Of a stretch of DNA of 64,000 nucleotides, positions 15,858 to 24,818 are shown piece by piece (the first letter of the stretch is position 1; each line of letters starts with the position of its first letter). Source of the stretch: Ornithinimicrobium flavum (GTDB taxonomy: Bacteria > Actinomycetota > Actinomycetes > Actinomycetales > Dermatophilaceae); the NCBI RefSeq assembly GCF_004526345.1, contig NZ_CP038213.1:3038001-3102000 (forward strand), read 5' to 3'. The notes below the pieces were generated by a model. The model did no database searches and was not told where the DNA came from. It worked only from the letters and a program-made list of their open reading frames with translations. A program made the position numbers and the translations under genes.

Positions 15858-17797
15858 CCCGGAAGTCCTCGGGCACCGGCTGCCAGGCCGGAGCCGCCGT
15901 CGTCCAGGTCCACACCTGCACGCCGGGCCCGTCTGCGCCGACCACCAGCCCGGTCTCCCCCACGGTGACGCCCCCGCCGTGGGCCGCGGCCCCGGCTGCC
16001 GCACCGGGGACCGAGGCCCACGGGACCTCGACCGGGGCGTGGGCCGCGCGCGCGACGTGGACCAGGGCCGACTGCTCGGGGTGCTCCCGCACGAAGACCA
16101 TGGCGTCACCCTCGGCGTGGAGCCACCGCATGCTCCCGGAGGACAGCGCCGGGCTGGAGCGGCGCAGCGCGACGAGGGCACGGTAGTGCGCCAGGAGGTT
16201 CTCGTCCCACAGGTCGGGGTCGGTGCTGCCCCACGGCATCGGCCGGCGTCCGTGCTCGCCGAAGTCACCGCGCATCCCGATCTCGTCCCCGTAGGTGATC
16301 ATCGGGATGCCCGGCACGGTGAGCAGCAGGCCGGCGGCCACCTTGACGTGGTCGAGGTCGTCCCCGACGAGGGTGCGCACCCGGGTCGTGTCGTGCGAGC
16401 CGACGAGGGTCATGCTGTGGACCAGCGAGCGCCACGGCACCAGCGCCGAGAACTGCCGGATCGTGTCCGCCACCAGGTCCGCGCCCAGCCGCGGCGCGCG
16501 CAGCGGGCTGCCGAGGAACTTGGGGGCGAAGCCGACCGCCCGCAGCCACGTCCACAGCGGCCGGGTGAAGCCGGAGTAGTTCATCACCCCGTGCCAGCCG
16601 TCGCCGAGCGCGTCCCGGCTGTGGTCGTGGGTGTGCTCGGCGACCAGGAGGCCCTCGCCACCGGTCGCGCGGTCGACGGCCGCGCGGGTCTCGCGCGCCA
16701 CCTCGTGCGACAGGTCGGTCTCCTTGTAGCGCCCCGTCATGTTGGCCACGTCCACGCGCCAGGCGTCCAGGCCCTTCCCGGGGCCGAGCCACCGCTCGAT
16801 GACCGAGTCGGGCCCCTCGGTGAGGGCCGCGCGCAGGGCGGGGTTGCGGTGGTCCAGCTTGGGCAGGCTCTCCACCCCCAGCCAGGTGACCCACTCCCCC
16901 GGCGTCCTGGGGTCCCGCACGTACCACCCGCCGTAGGGACCGTCCGGGTCCTGCCGGGCTGCGACATACCACTCGTGGGCGTCGCCGGTGTGGTTGAGGG
17001 TGATGTCGCCCATCACCCGCAGCCCGCGGTCGTGCGCGGCCCGCTGCAGGCGCAGCAGCGCCTCCGTCCCACCCAGCACGGGGTCCACGGTGTCGAAGGT
17101 CGACGCGTCGTAGCGGTGGTTGGAGCGGGCGGGGGAAGACCGGGGTCAGGTAGAGCACCGTGGCGCCCAGGTCGACGAGGTGGTCGAGATGCTCGGCCAC
17201 GCCGTCGAGGGTGCCGCCGAAGACCTGGCGGGGGCCCTCGTCCTTGCGGGTCGTGACGGGCTCGTCCCAGCGTGCCGGGATCGCCCAGTCGGGCAGGTCG
17301 GTGCGCGGACCGCCGGGATCGCCCCCGGGCTCGACCGAGGCGTCGCGGGCGAACCGGTCAGGGAAGACCTGGTAGACCACGGCCCCCTGCGCCCACGCGG
17401 GCGGCGCGGGGAAGGTGACGATCCGGAAGTCCTCGGCGTCCGGGACGTCCCGCAGGTGCATCCCGCTCGCGGTGAGCCACCGGTATGCCGGGGGGCGCTC
17501 CGGGTGGTCCTCGTCCCCCTCGGCGTCGCCGGCGGAGTCGAGCAGGAAGCGGTAGTTGGTGACCGGGTTGTGGCAGCGCACCTCGGCCTGCCACCACCGC
17601 TCGTGCTCGTCCTCGTGGACGACCCGGGCGTCGGTGAAGAACTGCTCCCCGTCCGGGGTCGTCCGCACGTGCACCGCCGTGACCCGGGCCGCGTGCGGGA
17701 CGCGGACCCGGACCCCCACGACGGCGCCCGGGGTGGGGGTCTGGTCCGAGACGTAGAGCGGCGACCCGTCGTGATGGGGCTCGACCGCGGAGATCAC
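15847..17797 (-). pseudogene. GH13 maltodextrin-degrading enzyme (neopullulanase/MalZ-like), one-base frameshift
   Basis: The gene begins at GTG 17797, overlapping the malG stop (GTGA), and encodes an N-terminal CBM34-like domain, then GH13 sequence up to LYLTPVFP. There one extra C on the minus strand (run of five at 17131-17135) shifts the frame. The continuation, DPVLGGTEALL, MGDITLNHTGD, WRVDVANM (nucleophile Asp), LLVAEHTHD (acid/base Glu) and LVGSHDTTR, ends at 15847. Corrected length is about 649 residues, cytoplasmic, cutting imported maltodextrins. All three catalytic acids are present, so a sequencing error is plausible. The LacI gene overlaps its end. Confidence 0.8.
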
Positions 17798-18765
17798 TTG
17801 ACGGAGCCGCCGGTGAGTCCGCCGATCAGCTGCTTCTGCAGCGCCAGGTAGACCAGGACGACCGGGAGCGAGGCGAGCAGCGCTCCGGCCACGAACTGCC
17901 CGAAGTAGCGGTTCTGATCGGCGTTGCGTGTCGCCCACAGCCCGACGGCCAGCGTCTGGTTGTCCGAGCTGCTCAGGAAGATGCTGGCCAGCAGGAACTC
18001 GCCCCACAGGCCCACGAAAGCCAGGATGCCCACGGTCGCCAGGATCGGACGGACCAACGGCAGGATGATGGTGAAGAAGACCCGCGCGTGGCTGGCACCG
18101 TCGATCTTCGCCGCCTCGTCCAGCTCCTTGGGGATGGTGTCGAAGTAGCCCTTGAAGAGCCAGATGTTGCTGCCCATCGCCCCGCCCAGGTAGACGAGCA
18201 GCAGGCCCCAGATGGTGTTGAGGCCGATCCCGGGCAGCACGTTGCCGACGTTGGCGAAGGTGATGTAGAGGGCGACGAAGGCCAGCACCGCGGGGAACAT
18301 CTGCACGAGGAGGATGAAGAGCAGGCCGAAGCGCCGGCCCGTCCAGCGCAGCCGCGAGAAGGCGTACGCGGCGGCCGCACCCAGCAGCAGGGTCGCCGCG
18401 GTGGCGACGACGCAGATGATGAGCGAGTTGCGGTACCACGTCCAGTAGGGGCGGGCGGGATCGCTGAGGAGCGCGTCGAAGTTGCGCATCCCGGGCCGGG
18501 TCGGCAGCAGGCCCGACGTCGACAGCGTCCCGGCGTTGTTGAACGCCGAGGAGACGATGAAGATGATGGGGAAGAGCGCGAACGCGAGGGCCAGGAGCGC
18601 CAGCGCGTGCCGCCACCAGACGTCGCGGAAGGATCCCTTGCGGGCCATCCGCGACCCCCGGGGGGCCCTGGAGGCCTTGGTGTCGAGGGTGCCGCCGGCG
18701 CCGCGGTCGGAACCGTGCGCGTCGACCGTGCCGAGGGTGGGGTCGGTGTCACCGGGCATCGTCAT
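17794..18765 (-). CDS. malG: Maltodextrin ABC transporter permease MalG
   Basis: A 323-residue inner-membrane subunit with six predicted helices and the MalG EAA loop, ELDEAAKIDGASHARVFFTIILP, which docks on the ATPase. The N-terminus has an unusually long polar leader (about 45 residues rich in Ser, Thr, Gly and basic residues) before the first helix. It starts one base after the malF stop and its own stop overlaps the downstream amylase start, so translation is coupled through the operon. Confidence 0.92.
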   Translation of the reverse strand: MTMPGDTDPTLGTVDAHGSDRGAGGTLDTKASRAPRGSRMARKGSFRDVWWRHALALLALAFALFPIIFIVSSAFNNAGTLSTSGLLPTRPGMRNFDALLSDPARPYWTWYRNSLIICVVATAATLLLGAAAAYAFSRLRWTGRRFGLLFILLVQMFPAVLAFVALYITFANVGNVLPGIGLNTIWGLLLVYLGGAMGSNIWLFKGYFDTIPKELDEAAKIDGASHARVFFTIILPLVRPILATVGILAFVGLWGEFLLASIFLSSSDNQTLAVGLWATRNADQNRYFGQFVAGALLASLPVVLVYLALQKQLIGGLTGGSVK

Positions 18766-18766
18766 G

Positions 18767-20414
18767 TCAGTTCACGTCCTCGAGTGCCTTGGTCTGGCGG
18801 AAGCCCAGGTAGCTGATGACCGCGACCAGGAAGAAGATGATCACGGAGATGGCCGACGCGAACCCGAAGGACGGGGTCACACCGCCGAGCGCGAGCCGGT
18901 AGGCCAGCGTGATGAGCAGGTCGGTCGAGCCGATCTGCGCCTGGCCGCCGACGAAGGGCCCGCCCTCGGTGAGGAGGAAGATCAGGCCGAAGTTGTTGAA
19001 GTTGAACGCGAACGAGGCGATCATCAGCGGCCCCACCGCCACCAGCAGCAGCGGCATGATCACCGAGCGGATGGTGCGCAGCGGGCCTGCCCCGTCGATC
19101 GCCGCGGCCTCGCGGACATCCGTGGGGATGGCCTGCAGCGCGCCCGTGCAGACGATGAACCAGTAGGGGAAGCCGAGCCACAGGTTGGTCAGGAGCACCG
19201 CCGTGCGGGCCCAGTTCGGGTCGCCGAGCCAGTTGATGTTCAGCCCGAAGAGGTTGTTGATGAGGCCGAACTCCTGGTTGAACATCGAGGCCCACACCAG
19301 CGCCGTCACGTAGACGGGAAGCGCGTAGGGCAGGATCAGCAGCGAGCGGTAGATGGCCTTGCCCTTGAGCCGCTCGTCGTTCATCAGCAGCGCGATCGCC
19401 ATACCCAGCAGGAAGGTGCTGGCCACGGTGAAGGCCGCGAAGAAGACGTTCCAGATGAAGATCTTGGTCAGCCCGTCCCGCAGCGTGGGGTTGGTGAAGG
19501 CGTCCGTGTAGTTCTGGAGCCCGACGTTCTCTCGCCAGCCCTGCGGCAGGGCGGCCCCCTCCCCACCCTCGGGCACCCACTGGGCGTCCTGGGCCACGTA
19601 GACGGTGCCGGTCACCCGGTCGACGATGGTGTCGCTCTCCTCGTCGTAGACCCGGGTCGGCTGGCCCACGAAGGCCTCGGACAGGCCGACCGCCCGGACA
19701 CCACCGGTGGTCTCGCCGGTCTCCTCGTCGATGATGGGGACACCGAACTCGTTGAGGTCCGCGGACCGCGCGTTGACCTCCTGCGGGGTGAGGGTCACCC
19801 ATCCCGGCGCGGAGATGATCCGGCCCGTCATCCCCGCCTCCACGCCCTCCGCCGGCAGCGGCTCCAGACCGTCGATGGTGCCGACGAAGTACTCGCCCTC
19901 CGGGCTGGTCAGCAGGTAGGCCAGGTCACCGGTCTGCGGGTCGCTGCCCTCGGGCACCGCGTAGTTGAGCGCGTAGCGCTCGGCACCCTCCACCTCACGG
20001 ACCGAGTTGGCCTCGATCGAGGCGATCGACTCCTCCTTGCTGAAGAGGTGGCCCGCACCGTAGTTGGTGAACGACATGCTCACCGTGTAGAGGAGCGGCC
20101 AGATCTGCAGCGCGAGCATGAGCAGCACACCCGGCAGCAGGTACTTCAGCGCGGATCGCGCGGCGCGTGGCGTAGACGGCGACGATGCAGATGGCGACGA
20201 AGGCGGTCAGGCTGACCATCAGCCAGTGGCCCGCCTCGATCAGCTGCTGCGCGACATACGCGAGCACGAGCAGGGCGAGGACGATGAGCCCCCACCGGAC
20301 GAGCTGCACCCACACCGGGGTGCGCTGGGCGAACTCGAGGTGATCCTCGTCCAAGGGTTTCAGGCTGCGCAGCGCGGCTTCCGTCTCGGCACGCTTGCGA
20401 GAGGGTTGGGACAT
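18767..20414 (-). pseudogene. malF: Maltodextrin ABC transporter permease MalF, frameshifted near the N-terminus
   Basis: The frame from ATG 20414 (MSQPSRKRAETEAALRSL, GGAG six bases upstream) encodes two membrane helices ending at about AVYATRRA. The expected continuation SALKYLLPGVLLMLALQIWP is in the +1 frame, which then runs intact to 18767. The break lies in the GC-rich palindromic stretch 20153-20172 and needs one base change. The remainder has a large extracytoplasmic domain typical of MalF and the EAA loop VREAAAIDGAGPLRTIRSVIMP. A shorter product could start at ATG 20128 but would lack the first two helices. Probable sequence error in a functional gene. Confidence 0.82.
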
Positions 20415-20537
20415 CGTCGTCTCCATCGGGTTCGGGCCGGGACCCCGGCGTCCGGGTGGTGCGGTGCGACCGCCCCGGGGAGGGGCGGGGGGGCGGGCCG
20501 GCCCGGCGCCCGCTCGCGCGGACGCCGGACCGACCCC

Positions 20538-20554
20538 GACGGTCTCAGACCGTC
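20538..20554 (-). terminator. Intercistronic stem-loop at the malE stop codon
   Basis: GACGGTC-TCA-GACCGTC is a perfect 7-bp hairpin overlapping the malE stop, followed by a GC-rich spacer of about 120 bp before malF. No T-tract follows, so it is more likely an mRNA-stabilising or attenuating hairpin that raises binding-protein output over the permeases than a full terminator. Confidence 0.4.
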
Positions 20555-21923
20555 ATCGACCGATGTTGCCCTCGATCTCCGACTGGGCGGCCTGCAGGCG
20601 CTCGGCCGGGTCGTCGCCACCGACGATGTCGGCCGTCGCCTGGCCCAGGGGGCCCCACACGGCGTTCATCGCGGGGATGTTCGGCATCGGGGAGGCGCCC
20701 TCACCGGCGGCCGACCAGGCCGCGATGTCGGCGTCCTCGCCGGAGACGGTCTCCAGGGCGCTGATCAGCGCCGGGGGACGCTGGCCGGCCTCGAAGAGGG
20801 CGAGCTGCATCTCCTCGTTGGTGACGTAGGTGTTGACGAACTCCTGCGCGAGGGCGGCGTTCGCCGCCTTGGCCGAGACGTAGAACATCTGCACCCCGAG
20901 GAACGGGATCGTCGTGCCGCCGTCCTCGAAGTCCGGGATGGGGTCGACCGCGTACTCGATGTCGGCGCCCTGGACGTTCGGGATGGCCCAGGGGCCGGCG
21001 ACCATGTAGGGGGTCCGACCCTCGGCGAACAGCGACTCCATCGTCGGGAAGTCGATGTTGACGTTGAGCGCGCCCTCCTCGGCCAGCCAGGCGATCTTCT
21101 CGCCACCCTGGATCGACTCCTCTGAGCCGACGATGACGTTGTTGGGGTCCCAGCCACCGTCCTCGTTGGTGCCGAAGATACCGCCGCCGTAGGCGGACAG
21201 GTAGGGGAACGCGTGGTAGGCGTCGCCCTGCTGGCCCACCGGGGTCACCATGACCTGGTCGGCGTCGCCGGCCTCGACGAGCTCCTTGCCGGTCGCGACG
21301 AGCTCCTCCATGGACGCCGGGGCGTCGGGGGCCAGCGCGGTGTTGCGGATGAGCCCCAGGGACTCGGTGGCGTAGGGGACGCCGTAGATCTGCCCGTCGT
21401 ACTTCGTGGCCTCGAGGGAGTCCTCGGTGAAGAGGGCCTGGGTGTCGGCCGACATCTGGACCGGGGAGACGATGCCGTCCTGGACGAACTCGCCCAGCCA
21501 GTCGTGGGCACCCACGACGATGTCCGGGCCCTGGTCGACGTTCGTGGCGTCCTTGAACTGCTGGCGCACGTCGGTCGCGACCTGCACCTGGGTGGTGATG
21601 CCGAACTCCTCGCCGAACTGCTCGGCCCACTCGGTGAGGATCGGGGCGCGGACGTCGTCGGCCCAGATCACCAGCTCGGCGTTGGCGTCGCGGACGGGCG
21701 CGGCCTCCTCCTCCTCACCCTCGCCCTCGGCGGCGGCCTCGGTCTCCTCGGACTCGTCGCCCGCAGCCTCGGTCTCCGCGGACTCGTCCGTCGCGTCGTC
21801 AGCCGCGTCCTCGACAGCGGAGGTCGCGTCGTTCGCGGTCTCCTCGGTCTCCCCGCCGCCGCAGGCGGCGAGCAGCAGAGCGGCGGACGCGGTGAACGCG
21901 ACGGCACCGGTGGTGCGCTTCAT
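20553..21923 (-). CDS. malE: Maltodextrin-binding lipoprotein MalE
   Basis: The solute-binding subunit of the importer. ATG 21923 has AAGGAG six bases upstream. The 456-residue protein starts with a lipoprotein signal, lipobox LLAAC with Cys21, then an unusually long acidic linker (about residues 22-70, mostly Glu, Ala and Asp) before the fold begins at ELVIWADDVRAPIL. Further family sequence includes GPDIVVGAHDWLGEF, YGVPYATESLGLIRN and YMVAGPWAIPN. First gene of the operon malE-malF-malG-amylase-malR. The CTTGCAG repeats about 90 bp upstream are the probable operator. Confidence 0.93.
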   Translation of the reverse strand: MKRTTGAVAFTASAALLLAACGGGETEETANDATSAVEDAADDATDESAETEAAGDESEETEAAAEGEGEEEEAAPVRDANAELVIWADDVRAPILTEWAEQFGEEFGITTQVQVATDVRQQFKDATNVDQGPDIVVGAHDWLGEFVQDGIVSPVQMSADTQALFTEDSLEATKYDGQIYGVPYATESLGLIRNTALAPDAPASMEELVATGKELVEAGDADQVMVTPVGQQGDAYHAFPYLSAYGGGIFGTNEDGGWDPNNVIVGSEESIQGGEKIAWLAEEGALNVNIDFPTMESLFAEGRTPYMVAGPWAIPNVQGADIEYAVDPIPDFEDGGTTIPFLGVQMFYVSAKAANAALAQEFVNTYVTNEEMQLALFEAGQRPPALISALETVSGEDADIAAWSAAGEGASPMPNIPAMNAVWGPLGQATADIVGGDDPAERLQAAQSEIEGNIGR

Positions 21924-22008
21924 GGTTCTCCTTCGAACAGGTGAAAAGGTGCCCGGTCCCGAGGTGGGACGGAGGGCGTGCCTGCCAGTATGCTCCGCCG
22001 AAAGGCGG

Positions 22009-22026
22009 CTTGCAAGTTCTTGCAGG
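22009..22026. promoter_or_regulatory. malO: MalR-type operator (CTTGCAAG / CTTGCAGG repeats)
   Basis: Two heptamer-type boxes, CTTGCAAG (22009-22016) and CTTGCAGG (22019-22026), are spaced 10 bp apart in the malE-malK divergent region. In Streptomyces, MalR binds repeated CTTGCAG motifs in front of malE. The AT-rich context in this GC-rich genome and the LacI gene at the end of the operon support the assignment. Confidence 0.7.
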
Positions 22027-22207
22027 AACAAATTCAGGCCCGTGCTACGGTGATCTTCGTCACCGGCAAGGGCGCCGCGCACGCCATACCCATCGTCTGT
22101 CGTGGACGTCGCCGTCGGAGGCACGCACCACGCCCGTCCGCACCCCGCGGACGGGTTCCTTTACAACGGATCGTCCGGCACGTACCTGCCGGTGAAGGAG
22201 CACAGCA

Positions 22208-23290
22208 ATGGCAACCGTCACCTACGACGAGGCGACCCGCATCTACCCCGGTGCCGACTCGCCCTCCGTCGACAAGCTCAACATCGAGATCGCCGACGGC
22301 GAGTTCCTCGTCCTCGTCGGCCCCTCCGGCTGCGGCAAGTCCACCTCGCTGCGCATGCTGGCCGGCCTGGAGGAGGTCAACGGCGGACGCATCCTCATCG
22401 GGGACCGCGACGTCACCCACATGCCGCCCAAGGACCGCGACGTCGCGATGGTCTTCCAGAACTACGCGCTCTACCCGCACATGACGGTCGCGGACAACAT
22501 GGGCTTCGCCCTGAGGATCGCCGGCAAGAACAAGGCCGAGATCCGCGAGCGCGTCGAGGAGGCCGCCAAGATCCTCGACCTCACGGACTACCTCGAGCGC
22601 AAGCCGAAGGCGCTGTCCGGTGGTCAGCGCCAGCGCGTGGCCATGGGCCGGGCGATCGTGCGCCAGCCGCAGGTCTTCCTCATGGACGAGCCGCTGTCCA
22701 ACCTGGACGCCAAGCTGCGCGTGCAGACCCGCACCCAGATCGCCTCGCTGCAGCGCCGCCTGGGCGTCACCACCGTCTACGTCACCCACGACCAGGTCGA
22801 GGCGATGACGATGGGCGACCGCGTGGCGGTCCTCAAGGACGGCATCCTGCAGCAGTGCGACGCGCCGCGGCACATGTACGACCACCCCAACAACGTCTTC
22901 GTGGCCGGCTTCATCGGCTCCCCCGCGATGAACCTCATGACCGTGCCGGTGGCCGACGGCGGGCTCCGCCTCGGTGACTACGTCCACCCCGTCGAGCGCG
23001 GTCTGCTCTCCGGCGTCGGCAACGAGGTCGTCCTGGGTGTCCGCCCCGAGGACGTCGAGCTGTCCGACTCCGGCCGCGGCCTGCCGATCGAGATCGACGT
23101 CGTCGAGGAGCTCGGCGCCGACGCCTACATCTACGGCGAGCTGCCCGGCGCCTCGGTGACGGACAAGCCGTTCATCGCCCGCGTCGACGGCCGCACCCCG
23201 CCGAAGAAGGGTGAGGTCGTGCACTTCCAGCCCAAGGGCGACCACGTGCACCTCTTCCACGCCGAGACCGGCGAGCGCATCGGCAGCTGA
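22208..23290 (+). CDS. malK: Sugar ABC transporter ATPase (MalK/MsmX/UgpC type)
   Basis: The 360-residue ATPase shows Walker A GPSGCGKST, Q-loop FQNYALYP, signature LSGGQRQR, Walker B VFLMDEPLSNLDAKLR and switch His in VTHDQ, followed by the C-terminal OB-fold (TOBE) domain of the MalK/UgpC family. RBS GGAG lies upstream of ATG 22208. It is divergent from malE. The malEFG operon has no ATPase of its own, so this is its likely motor, perhaps shared with other sugar importers as MsiK is in Streptomyces. A 32-bp repeat array begins 25 bp after its stop. Confidence 0.93.
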   Translation: MATVTYDEATRIYPGADSPSVDKLNIEIADGEFLVLVGPSGCGKSTSLRMLAGLEEVNGGRILIGDRDVTHMPPKDRDVAMVFQNYALYPHMTVADNMGFALRIAGKNKAEIRERVEEAAKILDLTDYLERKPKALSGGQRQRVAMGRAIVRQPQVFLMDEPLSNLDAKLRVQTRTQIASLQRRLGVTTVYVTHDQVEAMTMGDRVAVLKDGILQQCDAPRHMYDHPNNVFVAGFIGSPAMNLMTVPVADGGLRLGDYVHPVERGLLSGVGNEVVLGVRPEDVELSDSGRGLPIEIDVVEELGADAYIYGELPGASVTDKPFIARVDGRTPPKKGEVVHFQPKGDHVHLFHAETGERIGS

Positions 23291-23315
23291 CTCGTCCCTC
23301 CCCGCCCCCCTCTCC

Positions 23316-23475
23316 ACCGGCCGCGTCCTGTGGTTGCCCCCGCAGCCACCGGACGCGGCTTGTGGTTGCTCCCTGGGGCACCGGCCGCGGCTTGTGGTTG
23401 CCCCTGAGGCGACCGGCCGCGGCTTCTGGTTGCTACCTCAGTGACCGACCGCCTCCCGTGGTTGCCCACAGCCCT
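23316..23475 (+). repeat. 32-bp tandem array A (about 5 units, forward)
   Basis: The ACCGGCCGC core (with small changes) occurs at 23316, 23348, 23380, 23412 and 23444, an exact 32-bp period, each followed by the second core GTGGTTGC (one copy CTGGTTGC). Linker bases are shared mainly within this array (for example GGCTT before GTGGTTGC). It fills the space between malK and the AbiEi-like gene and is the forward partner of array B. Confidence 0.9.
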
Positions 23476-23551
23476 GTCCTCGCGGTCGCTCCATCCACAG
23501 CCGGGAGCTCGGGCCTTCCGCGCGACGCTCCGATCGGCCCACCGTGGCTGC

Positions 23552-24640
23552 ATGGACCTCGCACGGCTCCCGCCCGACCCCTTCAGGTATGCAGACGCCC
23601 TCGCCGCCGGACTGAGCCGGCAACAGCTTCGCACCTCCGTCCGCCGGGGCGACCTCTTCTCCCCGGCCCGAGGGTGGTACGCCCGCGCCGGCCCCCAGAT
23701 CTCACTGGGTGAACGGTGGGAAGCGACTCGCGAGGACCACCTACGCAGGTTGCGGGTCGCACTCCATACCTATGCAGGATGCGTGGCCAGCCATGACAGC
23801 GCCGCGATCCTGCACGGTCTGCCGATCATGCTGTCGCCAGGGGCCGAGGTCCAGCTCGTCCATGTCGATGACCGCCCGGTCTCCCGGCGGCTGCCGGGTG
23901 TCGTCCTCCATCACAGCGAGTCCGTCCCGCTGGAGCCGGTGCTTGTCGACGGTCTCCGGACGACCGCCGTGCCGAGAACCATCGCCGACGTCATGCGGAC
24001 CAGGCGGCCACCGCACGCCCTGGCCGTCCTGGACCAGTCGCTGCGTCAGGGACTGGTCGCGCTCGAGGATGTCCGGCACGAGCTCGCCGTGCAGAAGCGA
24101 TGGGTCGGCAAGACGCGGGCCAGGAAGGTCCTCGAGCTCGTCGACCCCGCTCGGGAGAGCTGGGCGGAGTCCTACTCCTACGGCGTGCTGGCTGAGATCG
24201 GGTTTCCCATGGCGATCCCGCAGGTCGACATCCTGGACGAGGCGTTCGACTTCGTGGCCAGGGTGGATGGGTTGCTCGACCACGAAGGGGTGTTCTTCGA
24301 GGTCGACGGCGAGGCCAAGTACTTCCTCGGTGAACCCGGGGCGGAGCCCGAGGAGACCGCCCGGCGCCGCCTGATGGCGGAGGAGAGACGGCATACCCGG
24401 CTCGAGGGGCTGGGGCTCGTCGGCGCCCGGTGGACACCGGCGCTCGCCATGCGCTCGGCGGTCGAGGTGAGCGGGAGGGTGAACCGGGCCATCGCACGAG
24501 CCAGGGGCAGGACCTTCACCGGGTGGGTCCGGTGGCAGGGCCGGCTGTGCAAGCTGCCACTGCTGCCACGGTCTCAGAGCAACCACACCACGCGGCCGGA
24601 CGGGGTTAGAGCAACCACACCACGCGGCCGGACGGGATGA
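23552..24640 (+). CDS. AbiEi-like HTH protein with nuclease-like C-terminal domain
   Basis: A 362-residue protein of a type common in Actinobacteria. The N-terminus (about residues 10-45, GLSRQQLRTSVRRGDL ... RGWYAR) looks like the winged-helix antitoxin domain of AbiEi. The C-terminal half has the pattern D239, E250-x-D252, K256 (ARVDG, FFEVDGEAKY), resembling a Vsr/DUF559 PD-(D/E)xK fold. Start ATG 23552 is chosen from family length; no strong ribosome site is seen, and a GTG at 23441 is possible. The last 20 or so residues are encoded by array B, so the original stop may have been lost. It is enclosed by inverted arrays A and B. No AbiEii-like toxin is adjacent. Function unproven. Confidence 0.7.
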   Translation: MDLARLPPDPFRYADALAAGLSRQQLRTSVRRGDLFSPARGWYARAGPQISLGERWEATREDHLRRLRVALHTYAGCVASHDSAAILHGLPIMLSPGAEVQLVHVDDRPVSRRLPGVVLHHSESVPLEPVLVDGLRTTAVPRTIADVMRTRRPPHALAVLDQSLRQGLVALEDVRHELAVQKRWVGKTRARKVLELVDPARESWAESYSYGVLAEIGFPMAIPQVDILDEAFDFVARVDGLLDHEGVFFEVDGEAKYFLGEPGAEPEETARRRLMAEERRHTRLEGLGLVGARWTPALAMRSAVEVSGRVNRAIARARGRTFTGWVRWQGRLCKLPLLPRSQSNHTTRPDGVRATTPRGRTG

Positions 24641-24800
24641 GAGCAACCACACCACGCGGCCGGTGGGGGTGAGAGCAACCACACCACGCGGCCGGACGGG
24701 ATGAGAGCAACCACACCACGCGGCCGGTGGGGGTGAGAGCAACCACACGAGGCGGCCGGACGGGGTGAGAGCAACCAGACGAGGCGGCCGGTGGGGAGTT
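24577..24800 (-). repeat. 32-bp tandem array B (7 units, reverse)
   Basis: GAGCAACC starts at 24577, 24609, 24641, 24673, 24705, 24737 and 24769, exactly every 32 bp, each with CGGCCGG about 18 bases later. Units alternate between a GGACGGG and a GGTGGGG version, giving a 64-bp higher-order period. It is inverted relative to array A. It overlaps the last 64 bases of the AbiEi-like gene and ends about 20 bp before the DUF4032 gene. Confidence 0.93.
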
Positions 24801-24818
24801 GGTGAGAAGGTGGTGCCC

